Assembly (NCBI GenBank): GCA_022457065.1
Contig: JAJGBQ010000005.1
Coordinates: forward strand, 3,534,001 to 3,598,000
From: Curvularia sp. ZM96
Lineage: Eukaryota > Ascomycota > Dothideomycetes > Pleosporales > Pleosporaceae
Reading direction: 5' to 3'
DNA length: 64,000 nt
The notes beneath the pieces were generated by a model. It searched no databases and had not been told where the DNA came from. It worked only from the letters and a program-made list of their open reading frames with translations. Of the stretch, positions 44,298-56,023 are shown piece by piece (position 1 is the first letter of the stretch; each line of letters starts with the position of its first letter). A program made the position numbers and the translations under genes.

Positions 44298-45962
44298 ATG
44301 TTTATTCTCCGAGGTCTGACTATTGCAGTGGTTTGCAGCCAGGTCGTGTCGGGTCTCAACATGCCTTTCGACGCACGAGAGGCAACAATTGACTCGGTTC
44401 ATCATGCACTTTACTCCGGACTATCAACATGTCGGGAGGTAGTGTCTTCGTTTCTTGCAAATATAGAAGCTCATAACCACCGAATTAACGCTATACTGGC
44501 TTTGAATCCCAATGCCTTAGCAATTGCCGATGAGATGGACAAGCAACTCTCAGCTGGCAACGCTACTGGACCTCTATTCGGAATTCCAATATTACTCAAG
44601 GATAACTTCGATACGGCCGACATGCCAACTACTGGGGCTAGTTTAGCTTTGGCACATTCGCAACCTACCAAAGATGCACCCAGTGTGGCGGCATTGAAAA
44701 ATGCTGGGGCTATTATTCTGGGCAAGGTTAACCTACACGAACTCGCGCTCGAGGGCCTCAGTGTCTCTTCGCTTGGCGGCCAAACAATCAACCCGTACGA
44801 CTCTACTCGGACTCCAGGAGGTAGTTCCGGGGGTACTGGGGCGGCAATTGCTGCTTCTTTTGGTGTTTTAGGCACTGGTACAGACACAGTGAACTCACTC
44901 CGCAGTCCAGTGTCTGCAAATTCGTTGTGCAGCATTCGTCCCACACGTGGTCTACTCACTCGAACAGGCATCATTCCAATCTCCACGACCCACGACGTCA
45001 TCGGGCCTATTGCACGAACCGTCAAGGATTTGGCAACTACACTCACTGTTATGGCCTCGACCGGCTATGATGCAGCCGATAAGGCAACTGCGCTTGCTCC
45101 CAGTTCAATTCGTGGGATTGATTACGCTTCTTCTCTCTCTAGCATCACCCTCAAAGGCCTACGTATCGGTGTCATGAACGGTTTATTCAACCGCACCGAT
45201 TCGCCCGAGGTCATACCAGTCAACAATGTCATGGACGCCGCGATATCAAGGCTAAGAGCCGCAGGTGTAGAGATTGTACCTATCAACGATACTATCTACA
45301 ACGCGACCGACATTCAGGGTTCGTGGGACGTCCAGCGCTTCGAGTTTCGAGAGCTCATGGACCAGTATCTCCAGCGACCATCACTGCAAGGCAAGCATCC
45401 CAGCACCTTCGACGAGCTGTACTCCCGCAAATCCGTCAATGGCTCTGGTGGGGAATTTCTCGTCATCCCAGCCGAGTATGAATATGTCAACACTGCCCTC
45501 GTCTCCTCGATATCAAACAAGACATATAATGACCGACAGGCTGGCATCCAAAACCTCACTCTCACCCTCCTCGATACATTTGCGTCCAACAAACTCGATG
45601 CGATCGTTTACCCTCAACAAAAAAATCTCGTCGTCAAGATCGGTTCGCCCTCGCAATCAGGTCGCAATGGCATCTTGGCCGCACTCACCGGCACACCCGT
45701 CGTCACGGTGCCAGTTGGGTTCTCGGAGCCCAGTGAAGAGGCGCCGATTGGCGTTCCAATTGGTATGGAAATCCTGGGCAAGCCATGGGAAGAACAGAAG
45801 TTGCTGGCCATTGGATACGCAGTGGAGCAGCTGCTCAAGGCACGAAAGAGTCCGGTGTGGGCAAAGGATCCCGTCGAGGTGCCGCAGTACAAGAGTGTGC
45901 CGGTCGTCACGCCAAATCGGGGTAATATACCCGATGCATATCCGTTGGGCACGTTGGGATAA
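44298..45962 (+). CDS. Secreted amidase (amidase signature family), intronless
   Basis: One 554-residue ORF with the signal peptide MFILRGLTIAVVCSQVVSG. The amidase-signature triad is present: Lys in GIPILLKDNFDT, the cis-Ser in TPGGSSGGTGAAIAA, and the nucleophile Ser in GTGTDTVNSLRSP, where V-N replace the usual G-G, a variant I associate with fungal members. Several N-glycosylation sequons (NAT, NRT, NDT, NGS, NKT, NLT) fit secretion. It would hydrolyse amides extracellularly or in the vacuole; the substrate is unknown. The strong intronless ORF stands out among its spliced neighbours. Confidence 0.9.
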   Translation: MFILRGLTIAVVCSQVVSGLNMPFDAREATIDSVHHALYSGLSTCREVVSSFLANIEAHNHRINAILALNPNALAIADEMDKQLSAGNATGPLFGIPILLKDNFDTADMPTTGASLALAHSQPTKDAPSVAALKNAGAIILGKVNLHELALEGLSVSSLGGQTINPYDSTRTPGGSSGGTGAAIAASFGVLGTGTDTVNSLRSPVSANSLCSIRPTRGLLTRTGIIPISTTHDVIGPIARTVKDLATTLTVMASTGYDAADKATALAPSSIRGIDYASSLSSITLKGLRIGVMNGLFNRTDSPEVIPVNNVMDAAISRLRAAGVEIVPINDTIYNATDIQGSWDVQRFEFRELMDQYLQRPSLQGKHPSTFDELYSRKSVNGSGGEFLVIPAEYEYVNTALVSSISNKTYNDRQAGIQNLTLTLLDTFASNKLDAIVYPQQKNLVVKIGSPSQSGRNGILAALTGTPVVTVPVGFSEPSEEAPIGVPIGMEILGKPWEEQKLLAIGYAVEQLLKARKSPVWAKDPVEVPQYKSVPVVTPNRGNIPDAYPLGTLG

Positions 45963-47378
45963 ACATGTAACGTGTTGGAGGTGTGGAAACGACTAATTTT
46001 AGTCATGATACTATTTAAATATGCGAATTTGAGATCTTGCTGGAAACACGCCGTTATTTGACATATTTGACATGTTCAGGGGGATGGTGTTGGCATGAAT
46101 GTCAAATTTAGATATTTGGAATTCTGGTCGAAACGGATGAAGATATGCGTGGTATCTATCTCCACTTCCCTTTTTCGGTCTGCAGCGGTTATCTGTTTCT
46201 TTTTTAAGGGATTTGTTTCAGTTGTGGATAGAATCGCGTCATGTACAAGTTTCTTGGTGAATTAATAGCTTTCCACTGCAGTTTTTGTTCCGCCAACAAT
46301 GCGCAGGAAGATGGATTAATTTACAAACCCAAGGCCACTAATATAATATACATCCTCACATAATGGTATTTAATCTAGTGTATAATTATGAAATGAATTT
46401 TTTATATACAGATTTTTCTCGCCTGTCTCGTTTATTACGGTAGTTGATTATTTAAGAAATATTATTTTTACGAAAACACAACAACTACAACAACAGCTGC
46501 ATAGTGTAACTTCTAAAATTCATACTGATCATTAGCATCATATGTAGATAAGGTTTGTCTGTTTGCAGCAGTGGTACATTTTCATGCGTGAGTCTAGAGC
46601 AGTGCCCATATTTCGAATTTCTTCCTCTACTCGTTCAAAAATGAAAAAAAGCAGCACATGCTGCACTGTCACTCATTTCCGGGTTGCACTCCACAATCAT
46701 CACGCCTAAATTTTCGATGTTCTAATTCTTTTTGTAAAATCGACGATTAAAATGGAATAGTTGATTGGAGACTTATGTAGCCTGTTGCTAGTATGCCAAT
46801 CCTCGCCGCTCTCGATGTGTGCTCTAGGTTTCTTCGATTCAAAATTCCGTCATCTTTCCCTCTCTTCCTATGTATATACTCTTCTTTTCTCTGCTTTTCT
46901 CCCTTTCCTGACCATCACCACTCATTGCAAATCCGTGCAATTTCGGCTGCAAGCAGTGCAGCATGAGAGTGCAACATTTTGCAGTGATGGACATGCAAGA
47001 TGTATTGGTGTCACATGCTGCTTCCTTCGGATTGGTAGGTTGTGAAGCAAAGTCACCGGACGTGGTACTTGTTCAAGGGCGCTGATCAGTGCGTGATTCA
47101 GTAGGTCCTGGAGCGCAGGTTCCAGCACAACAGCGGAGAGGCAGGTATGCATGATTGCCGGGCGCTTCTCCGTTGTTTTGTCATTGGCCAAGCGAATTGT
47201 CCCGAATTGGAAAATGCCGCTGGAGTTTTCGTGGCTCAGCAGTGTCGTCGCGTTATTACCGCATAAGCCGCGCACGATCCGCGTGTTGGCTATTTGATTG
47301 GATACACGCGCAAGAATGCACTGAATCTCAAGAGGCGTCAGAAGTTATTGATTACCTAGTGTTCGCAGTTTACGTATT
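45963..47378. other. Intergenic, A/T-rich in part
   Basis: No gene recognised. 46300-46520 is strongly A/T-rich (TTTTTTATATACAG, AAATATTATTTTTACG), possibly old repeat remains or a 3' region. A GCAGCACATGCTGC inverted repeat occurs at about 46651. Confidence 0.35.
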
Positions 47379-48435
47379 TCAGGTGTTGTTCTGTCCCGAT
47401 TTTAGTATCTTTCCGAGAATCCAGTGCGCAAATTGGAGGGCCGGCATAATCATTGCAGCAACTATGCGGGACACGGCGTCGTGCAACTTCCATAACACGG
47501 TCTCTTGGAGAGTGTCGACATCCATGTTCCTAGCTTGGTCCATTTGATCTTCGATCTGACGTCGCAACCTGGCAGCTTTGCTCGGTAGTTCCAAGCCCAA
47601 AGCCAAATACAGAGCAACAATAATCCATTCCATAATGACTTGCCTGGATGAATGTTAGTATATGCGTAGTGTCACATGGGACGAGCCTGATGTGCTGCAG
47701 GCAGTATACGTACATGCACAATTGAAGGGTGACGCTACCACTGATGACGTTGAAACGCATGTGTTGCCAGCCATCGAAGTCGTCAACTTCCCAGCGTTCG
47801 AAGGCGAAACACATCATGTAGACAATATCGACGACGAAAAACGGCAGACTGAGCACAACAGTGGTAAGGATGCGAACTTCATCCCTGTCAGCGAGATAGA
47901 GGCGCGCTGAAATGACGATGGTTGCCCAGACGAGCACGATAAAACAGGCCAGGTAAAGTGTGACGCCTGCTTTGGTACTTTCCGTAGCTGCAAAAGTGGG
48001 GCCGTCTCGAGAATCCGGATCGATGCCACCAGCGACGATAAGAATGAACGAAATGACGAGAGGAATATGCAATACGAGCAGAATCCATTGCATGCGACGT
48101 CCTTTGGGCCTGGTGGTTGTATTGAGCAGACTGCTGGTCGACATAAACAGGGGCGTCAGGCCCATGGTGGTCAGAATGGCGACTCCGCTTTCCAGGCTAG
48201 TGTTTGAGATGTCTCCTATCGGATACATAGTGGTGGCAGCCAAATCGAGTGCGACCTGAGTGAGACGACAGATGGCTAGGAGGCTGAGCCAAATCCATGG
48301 TGAGCTGCGACCAAGACCTTGTCGTATGATGAGCCAGATGGAGATGATTAGGTAGACGAAGAAGACGACGAGGGTGGCGATGTTGACAATGGCTGGGTAG
48401 GTGATGAGCCCCGCATCATTACTCGAGATAGCCAT
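47379..48435 (-). CDS. Seven-helix integral membrane protein (DUF7702-like)
   Basis: Exons 48435-47714 and 47643-47379 with a 70-nt phase-2 intron (donor GTACGT, branch ACTAAC, acceptor ATCCAG); about 328 residues. The ATG at 48435 (MAISSNDAGLITYPAIVNIA) is preferred because the frame upstream is Arg-rich and precedes the first membrane helix by an unlikely extension. Seven hydrophobic segments can be counted, the first being IVNIATLVVFFVYLIISIW, then IRQGLGRSSPWIWLSLLAICR, a signature-like loop of this fungal family. The last helix ends in exon 2 with a charged C-terminus. Receptor-like topology, but function is unknown. Confidence 0.75.
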
Positions 48436-49033
48436 CGATTGCGAGACATTGGCGTTGACGACGGATGGTTGATGGATGACAAGAGACGACGATGCGAAGA
48501 AAGAGAGATCGGGTCCGCGTTTCGCTCGTTCCGCCGGCCGAGCGCTCCGCCTCGATGCCAAGCGCGCTATCACGTGCAACCGTGCTCAGCTTTGCCTGCT
48601 TTGTTGCTCTCTCGAGCCATCTGTCTCTCTTGGCCATAGCTGCACTATTGGTAATGGCAGCACAACACATAATTTATCCTTCGCATTCGGCCCTTCGCAG
48701 CGCTTTATCAGGGTCAGACCATACGCAATGGCCCATAGAGATCCCGGCCCATCGCGGAAATGCAATCGGCCATCACGCTGCCGATCGCCACCTGGTTGCC
48801 TGCAGATGCCTTGCCAGACTGGCATTGCGCTAACAACGCGCCGTTACGTATCCCTCGTTCCCCATGCGACACTACAGTAGTTTCTCGGCAGAGACAGGGG
48901 TTCTCGGTATTCACAACAATTTCATCTTCTCAAAGGCGATATCTAATGGCAGTTTACTAAACAAAAAATGCATCTTTTAGCAGCCCGTCAACCACTAAGG
49001 ACCTATCCGAGACATCCGTAAGACCTGATTACC
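48436..49033. other. Intergenic
   Basis: About 600 nt between two minus-strand genes, no gene seen. Confidence 0.35.
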
Positions 49034-51433
49034 TCAAACCAGCCGAAACATCTCACCAGCCCACCCGTACGCTCTCCCCAGCCGCCGTCCATACCGCCTT
49101 GCCCATCGGAAGGGAAGTTTACTGCTAGGGTGCGGTTCGTGGAATTGTATGCTCCTCTCTACACCTAGATCGATACCTCGTGGTGTAAAACTCCATGCTG
49201 CCCCGTGAAGTTTCTCAGCTGAGAAACCCACGGTGACCATTGCATGCAAGAAGTCGACCCAAGGGACCTCTCCAGGTTGATTTGGATCGGATGGTGAGTG
49301 GAACAAGACTTTGAAAATTTTGTAAGCCCGTTTGTCCACTGCGAACGACTCAGGGTGTTGTGTGGCTTCGTGAGAGATCGGCGTCGACGTTTCAGCCTCA
49401 GACGCTCGAGTTGTGTGACCACGAGTCTTCAACTTGGTAGTGGGCTCGCTGAGGACAGTGCGATCAAAGTTGCCGGTTATCTCTTTTGAAGCGTCGTGAT
49501 AAACGCTGGAAAACGGCTTGTAGAGGTATTCTGCGGATGTCTCGCCAACTACCAACTTCTTCTTCTTGTCAGGCTCTTCCCAGGGAGGTGTGCGCTGAAT
49601 GGTGCGATCGCTGCGGAGCAAATTTGCGACCACGTCATGTTGCGATTTGGCTGTTTTGGACCTGTAAAATTGGTCCACAGCTTCCCAAAAAGCGTCAAGA
49701 TTCGCTTCAGATCTGCGCAACATCTCAATGTTCTGCTTGTTCCGACGGGGGTTCGTAGGACAGTCAAATTTGCCATCAGTTGGATCCGCGTACTTGTAGA
49801 GTTGCGACCCTTCTAATTTGATGTCCAGAATTGGACGCCATCCTTGGAAAGTTGTGCTATAGTGGTTTTTAAGCTTGTCTTTGTTGAGATCCATACCATC
49901 TTCGATCCTACGTGCCCAAGGTTGGAAAAGGTGAAGTTGATGAAGACATTCTGAAACAACTGAAAGTGACGATAAACGGCTTGCGATTCGCGGTGAAACC
50001 AAAGCAGCGACTGCGGGATCGGTCCTAATCAAATGTTCAATCTCGTCTGTCCATGTATGCAGGCCAAATAAGCTCAGTTGTTGCTCGTTGAAGAGGATAT
50101 GGAAAAGGGGAACGAGTCGTTGGGACGGATGCTCCTCCTGTGGCGCACGAAATGCAGACCGGATCATAGTCGATTTTGGGTCCTGAGGGTCACGCTCACA
50201 GTACTGACGGAGTGGAGGAGAAGCAAATAACTCCAGCTTAAGGCAGTCAACAAGGTCGGTCTTTGCTGCACCTAGCAGAAAACGTAGATCCTGAAATGCT
50301 CTGAGTAGGTCGGTAGGTAAGTCTTCTTCGGGCTTCAGCGTTCTCTTATGCTTTTCATAGAGCGATGCGACTTTGTTAACCTACTTCAGCACCTCATCAA
50401 AAGTCGCAAATCCAAAATAAGCTTGACCGACTATGTTGCCGATCACGCGGTTCCAGAAGAGTGGGCGTCCTGGCTCTTTCAGCGCTGGATGCTCTCTTCC
50501 CGAAGTGTCGAGAAGCAACTCAAGTCGATGCTCGGATTGCTCATACATCATTTCTGCGAAATACGTTGGATCCTCGCGCAATGACCATAAATGATCCTCT
50601 CTCCAATTACGCTCCGCAGAGGCGAGTGCTTTCAAGCGATCGAATTCAAGTTTTGCGGGAATCCGGTAGGGGGCCTCAAAAGAGATGGCTTCCAGAGACG
50701 TAGCGTCTCGATCCTGGGTAACAGGAGGACCAGGGTTGGGCTGAACATCTGACTCGGTCATAGATGAAATGTCCTGCAGCAAGATCTGACAGAACTTTAC
50801 AAGGAACGTCCAGATGCGTTCCTGAATCTCCAAAGCTTGCAGTCCATGCCCAGGATGCATACCAACTCCATTCATCATGTTTTCAAAGGCTGTATCATCA
50901 TCATCCCAGGAAACAAGCTCACCGTAGGTCTTTGGTGTCTCTCGGTTTACAAAGAGCATCGTATATTCATTCAGGAAGCCGGGCATGGTGGCGCCGCTCG
51001 CCTCTCCCAGCCTAGCCTGCTCCAGGTCGGAATGCACAAACTCATGTGGTTGATACCTTCCACGGTAATGAAGCATCAGTAACAAGGCCTTTGTCTTAGT
51101 GAGATCTGCTAGGTTGATGTATGGCCACATGTATGCCTCCCTCGAGTTCGCCGTCAAGTTCTTCCGCCATGCCGCAACATCCGGTCGATGCTGTGACGAC
51201 ATGCCAGGCCATGCCTCCAAGAGAATCTTCTTTTTCTGTGCATTTGACTTCTTGCTCCAACGTGTTCGTATTGTCCTCTCGTGTCGCTCAACGATCTTTT
51301 GGAGCACCTCGTGACTCTCGAAAAGTTTCGCTGCACGTGTTCGGGCTTCTTTCTCGACTTCCTCTGGGCTCGGAAAGGAAGAAGGCATGGGCTTACTCCC
51401 TCGAACGCTCTCGAAAAAATTTGCGTCATACAT
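49034..51433 (-). pseudogene. Large conserved fungal protein of unknown function, interrupted by one in-frame TAG
   Basis: A single reading frame runs from the ATG at 51433 (MYDANFFESVRG; the frame is open upstream to 51529) to the TAA at 49034, 800 codons, broken only by TAG at 50383-50381. Protein-like sequence continues directly across it: FATFDEVLK, stop, VNKVASLYEKHKRTLKPEED. Recognisable conserved blocks are KKILLEAWPGMS, YMWPYINLADL, FLNEYTMLFVNRETPKTYGEL, MHPGHGLQALEIQERIW, and RKYGRRLGRAYGW-like basic C-terminus. I know similar proteins in many ascomycetes only as hypothetical. A CAG-to-TAG transition would explain the break. A 51-nt in-phase intron (50381-50431, GTCGGT...AAGTAG) would also remove it, but its donor is poor and it would delete conserved-looking residues. 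Sequencing error is the third option. Confidence 0.6.
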
Positions 51434-51529
51434 CTTGTCTCGGCTGTGCAGTATTGTTGTGGCTATGTCCGGAAATGAATCGTCTTGGTCTCGTACCAGT
51501 GCAGGTAACGAAATATTTCGACAGCGCAA

Positions 51530-51897
51530 CTGTGGGGGCTTGAAGATTGGTAGCTAGAGGAAGCATAAGGGGCGACGATTTTAGCCAATCTAGTGCAGGC
51601 TATTCGCATACTGGCTGCGTGGTACATATTTTATGTGGGAAGGCGGGGTACCGCAAGCATGGAATGCACGTGACCATGGAATGCACGGTGAAGATATGGA
51701 GTTATGTAAGTAGCCGTATGTGTGTATCTCTTGGAGTATTAGAACTCTTTGAACGAGAAAGAAGCTTGCTTCCATTCAGAACAATGGTATAAGGACATGG
51801 AACCTAGAAATTGAAATGTTTGCGTATTCCGGGCATGCTTCTATTTCTTGTCCTTTGCTGCATCCGACTTGAGCGGCACTTCCAATCTAAAGGTATC
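51530..51897. other. Intergenic
   Basis: About 370 nt between the P450 stop and the start region of the unknown large ORF, both on the minus strand; no gene seen. Confidence 0.3.
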
Positions 51898-53502
51898 CTA
51901 TTTTCGATAAAAAGTACTCATGCGGTACTTTGTTTCACCTTCATACGGTTCAAGATCTGCAAGTGCCTGCTCGCCTTCACGCTCGATAGTTTGACGGATT
52001 CTCTCACTTCGCGGCTTGATGCTTACTTTGAAGACATTGGGACGCATATTAAGACCATTGCTATAGTTTCTTCAGTAATTTCCTCATAAGCAAGAATCCT
52101 GAGCAACTTACGTGTAATCAAATATGTCAACTGGAATTGGCTTTCCGCTTTCGTCTAGGGCTGGCTCGATCTTGAAACCCCAGATCAGTCGTGCAACTGT
52201 CAACCAGGTCCCTTGCTCAGCAAGTGCTTGGCCTGAGCATACTCGCCGTCCCCAGCCAAAAGTCATGTATCCGCGCTCGCCAGGGAAAGGTCGTGCATCG
52301 GGATGATCTTTCAGGAATCGGTTCGGGTTGAAACGATCTGGGTCCGGAAACTCGCGTTCATTATGATGTATCGCCCATACATTGCCTTGCACCCATGTAG
52401 CTTTCGGAATGAGATAGCCATTGTAATAATCATCTTGGACTGGAGCGTGAGGCTGACCACCAATAATGGCTACAGATCGCCAACGGAACACCTCTTTGAC
52501 AAAGGCACGTATATAGGGTAAGTTTGCATCATCTTCAAATGATGGGCTTCGGTCAGGCCCTACGACACGATCTAGTTCTTCCCAGGCTGCATGTAGTGTT
52601 TCCGGAAAAGCGCGCATCGCGAGAACCGCCGTGATGAGTGTACTGCTCGAAGTATCTGATCCGGCACCAAACAGGTTACCAGCCAACGAAGATATTTCCT
52701 GATTTTTCAATCCGTACTTCTCTCGTTCTCTGAACAGCATTTTCGCATAGCAATCCTCGTGACCTGGCTTCTCGTTTGCTTCACTGGCCAGTGAGTAGAA
52801 AAAGTCGTGACCGCGATGCGATTTCTTCTTCGAACCCATTCCGTGCTTCCATGGCGCATACTCGGTCGGCACACGAGCTAAGATGGGGAATGTCTCCATC
52901 AGCATTGGGAATTTCTTGCCTGGCACGTTCAAATCGGCCGCACGATGCATGAACGCGATGACCTCGGTGATGATAGGATCCTCTGAACTTGCGACTCGTC
53001 TGCCAAAGCCAATGATGGAGACCACACTCGTCGCATATCGCTCAAAGTGCTCTACATATCTCTCGGGGGTGCGGAGCAAATCATAAGCAACGACTTTACT
53101 CTCATCATTCTGGAAACTGCGGTATTTCTTAACCTGCTGAATACCCACGCCTTGGTGCGTTATCTTGCGCAGCATCCGAAATCGCTCGCGTTGAGCTGGG
53201 GTTGTAGTAATCAGGTTAACAAGGTTGTTCTGGCCTGAGCCGAGCTCCGCAAAGACCAACATGCGTGGTCTCGAGCAATATGTGCCTGCTCTTTTCTCGA
53301 GTAACTCGTTTGCTGTCCATGCATCATTGATCCATACAGTTGGATTCCGTCCAATCCAATACGTTATCAGCGGCGTGTTGAGTTTCTTTGACAGCTCTTC
53401 GAAATATAGCCATGGCTTATTATCAGGTAGCTGAAACGTGTTTCCAACGATTGGGTAAGGAAAGGGTCCCGGGGGCTTCTCAGCGTTAGTCGCAGACATC
53501 AT
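51898..53502 (-). CDS. Cytochrome P450 monooxygenase
   Basis: Main exon 53502-52112 and last exon 52060-51898, joined over a 51-nt intron (GTAAGT...ACTATAG); the join gives VDIFDYTNGLNMRPNVFK, the normal P450 C-terminus. From the ATG at 53502 the product is about 517 residues. Seen: proline-rich hinge KPPGPFPYPIVGN, I-helix GAGSDTSSST, ExxR in VKEVFRWR, and heme-binding FGWGRRVCSGQALAEQ with the Cys ligand. All catalytic motifs are intact. The start at 53502 gives no membrane anchor; the anchor-coding exon lies just upstream (53526-53685) but is out of frame by one base. Related to fungal P450s of O-methylsterigmatocystin-oxidoreductase type by general motif resemblance only. Confidence 0.88.
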
Positions 53503-53525
53503 TTACTCCAGTATGATCACCTCAC

Positions 53526-53685
53526 CATCTTAGATCTCATGTACAGCATCCAGGCGTAGTCTGCGAGAACACAGAGAATTGCCGTTGCGAAGACGGCGAG
53601 GGCGATATTGCCAAAGCCGAACTTCGATATGCCATGCTGTAGATAGTGAAGGGGTAGCGCCTCAAAGAGCTGTTCAACCGCCATG
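53526..53685 (-). other. Frameshifted membrane-anchor exon of the P450
   Basis: ATG at 53685 opens MAVEQLFEALPLHYL, then the frame is lost. In the next frame the sequence continues QHGISKFGFGNIALAVFATA and a hydrophobic anchor ending LADYAWMLYMRSKM, directly followed by a good donor (GTGAGG, 53525) and a 47-nt intron with ACTAAC branch and GAG acceptor (53479-53525) that leads in phase to KPPGPFPYP. One extra base, at the AA doublet complementary to TT 53640-53641, accounts for the break; removal of one base would restore continuity, also eliminating the TAA at 53642-53640. Confidence 0.6.
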
Positions 53686-54548
53686 TCGCTACCTCGTGTG
53701 AGATTCTCCTGTTGTGGAGTTTGAGAGGATGCTCAAGCTACTGAAAGACCGTTTACCAAGATACATCTGCGAAAGCTACGTCGTAGAGCAGAGGTTGAGC
53801 AACCCACTTGATGACTAACAACTTCTCCATTTTCCAGGTTTCCTACCGTATCAGACTACATCTCCTCGCGGAGCTTTTTGCGGAGACTCACTGGTGCGAG
53901 GCGCTCACCCCACATTCCAGGGGTGGGGCATGGATGCCGGGTAAAGTTTGCCCCTTGTTGTGCGATGCATCGGTGTGCGTCCGCAGGCTAAAACCACATA
54001 TCCTTTTGGGCGGGTTGCATGCCGGGAGTTTCAAGTTGCATTCGGCGTCGCGACTCGTGATTGCGTTCAGAGTGGTAATCACTCAGCTAGTGTTACTGGC
54101 CCAAGGCGCACAGCGCTACGCCGCTACGATACGACTGCGAAAAATGAGTTGGGTGCACCTACATTGTTATGGTGCTTGTTGCTACTCTTCTTTGCAGGAG
54201 TTTTCACATCAGCGATTGTCACCACTGCTTCGATGCATATCATCACATCGCACTGCTAGCGATAAAATGGAGACATCGTGCACTAGGTGTCTTAATCAAA
54301 GTAGGAACATTCATGAAAAGAACATTGTACTTGGATAAGATTCTGGTAGTGTTGCTTGAATGATGAACTGAGAGTTTTGCACTGGCCCACTGGCAGATTC
54401 CCGCAATGTCAGGTCACAGCAGAACCATGGTCGAGTCTATCGCTATAACAAACGTGATTCCTAACGCGCACACACAAAAAAGGGATTGAGCTATTTCTCG
54501 ACACTCGAAACTTCCGAACGAGCCGCTGTGACTCCACGATTTATAGGG
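53686..54548. other. Intergenic, divergent promoters of P450 and F-box-like gene
   Basis: About 860 nt with no gene recognised. Confidence 0.35.
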
Positions 54549-56023
54549 ATGGACGTAGTTATGTCTGAGATTGCTCTCGATGAGGGAGAAGAAGTAGTCA
54601 GGACCGCCCCCAAATTAGATGAGCTGCCCGGTGAGATACTCAGCATGGTCGCTCGAGAAATGACGAACAAAGAACTACGCCAGTTTCGCGAAGTGTATAA
54701 CCGAAATATCACGCATCATATAGATCACGTCTTTGTAACTGCCCTTTGCTCGAGTAAGATATAGAAATCCGCTGATAGTCTTTGCAGGCAGAAGCACATT
54801 TCAGCTACCGGATCTGCAAAATAACCAACCACACCGTCGATGACCTCGAAAGACTTGGTGCTCCACGTTTCTTCAAACATATACGCACGATAGATTTTCG
54901 CCTCGACCTTCGTTGCCCCATCAAACGACCTGCTGAAAAACAATTCCTGGAACCCAAAGAGTCTCATACAATCAGCTCGCTCGATGAAGCGAAGTTCTTT
55001 GTTGTTATTGAGAGCGTTGTTCGCCAGGCGCCTAAACTGAAAGCAATTACAATCAGGGCACCCAATGGCTTCACCTATGCACAACCGGTGACTTTTCTAT
55101 CAAGACACCCTCTATCTCTACCTGGTTCAAGAATGCGTAATATTGGGCTGTTGCGTACCAATTTGGAACACATTCAAAGTAATGACGGCGCATGGCCTGT
55201 ACGCGGTTTTCTCTCTCAACTTGTGCGTCGCATGCAAATGGCATTGCCGTGCCTCGAAAGGCTCAGGATCGTAGGTTTCGCGGATTCAGAGTGGCAGTCA
55301 AACTTGGCGTCGGCGAGAAGTATACTCGAGGAGATGGCTTACATCCCGGCTCTTCAAGATCTACACACTCTGGATTTACAGCTAGAAATGTTCCCGCATG
55401 ATGACAGCAAGTGTCTATCTGACCTCTTCAAGGCTACCGAAAGAAGCCCCAATCTCAAGATACTTCGTATACGGCCAGGCCCAAACGTTGATAGGAATTA
55501 CCGCAAGAGTAGCGAGAAATGGGCGCCTTTACTTCATCAACTTGGCATCAACCCACCCTTTCACCTCGAGACACTTGACATTGGCGGACTCGTTACAAGT
55601 AAATCAGCACCCACACTCGACCAGATCATCAAAGCTCACTCACTCACTTTGCGCCGTCTCATCCTTGAACACACCAACTTTCACTTCCCCAACACTCTCC
55701 GTGCCTTCTTCTACGCTCTGGCCGATTCAAATGTGAACTACTACCGATCAAACTGGCTATACCTTCATCAAAGGACTATGTTAGTAGCTAGCACCTTATG
55801 TTTTCGTATAGTTCCAGATGAGGTGCTGCATTCAAACCATGGCCAAGTCATCGAGAAGGAGAACATATCATCATGGGACTGGGTGCATATTACTTGGGAC
55901 ATCAAGGAAGGCACGCCACTGGTCTACGATAACCTTGACGGATGGTGGGGACAAGATTGGATGAGAGATTGTTTCTTGAGTACGATTTCATCCATCAACA
56001 GTGGTGCTATCAGAGACTCTTGA
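54549..56023 (+). CDS. F-box-like protein, unknown
   Basis: Exons 54549-54734 and 54788-56023; the preferred intron is 53 nt (GTAACT, branch CTGAT, TTGCAG), phase 0. About 473 residues. An F-box-like start, PKLDELPGEILSMVAREM, is followed by a long alpha/beta region with LRR-like spacing (LERLRIVGFADSEW, LHTLDLQLEMF, LKILRIRPGP, LETLDIGGLV, LRRLILEHTNF), so a substrate adaptor of an SCF ubiquitin ligase with irregular leucine-rich repeats is likely. A 38-nt alternative intron with a GTAAGA donor (54754) keeps frame too but is very short. Members of this group are highly expanded and variable in Pleosporales. Confidence 0.7.

Noticed and set aside
44471..45046. Minus-strand ORF opposite the amidase
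   Set aside because: Shadow frame; no motif and the plus-strand amidase is intact over the same bases.
54754..54791. 38-nt intron in the F-box-like gene (54549-56023)
   Set aside because: Keeps the frame but is shorter than any other intron in the window; the 53-nt alternative at 54735-54787 has a branch site and equal phase fit.
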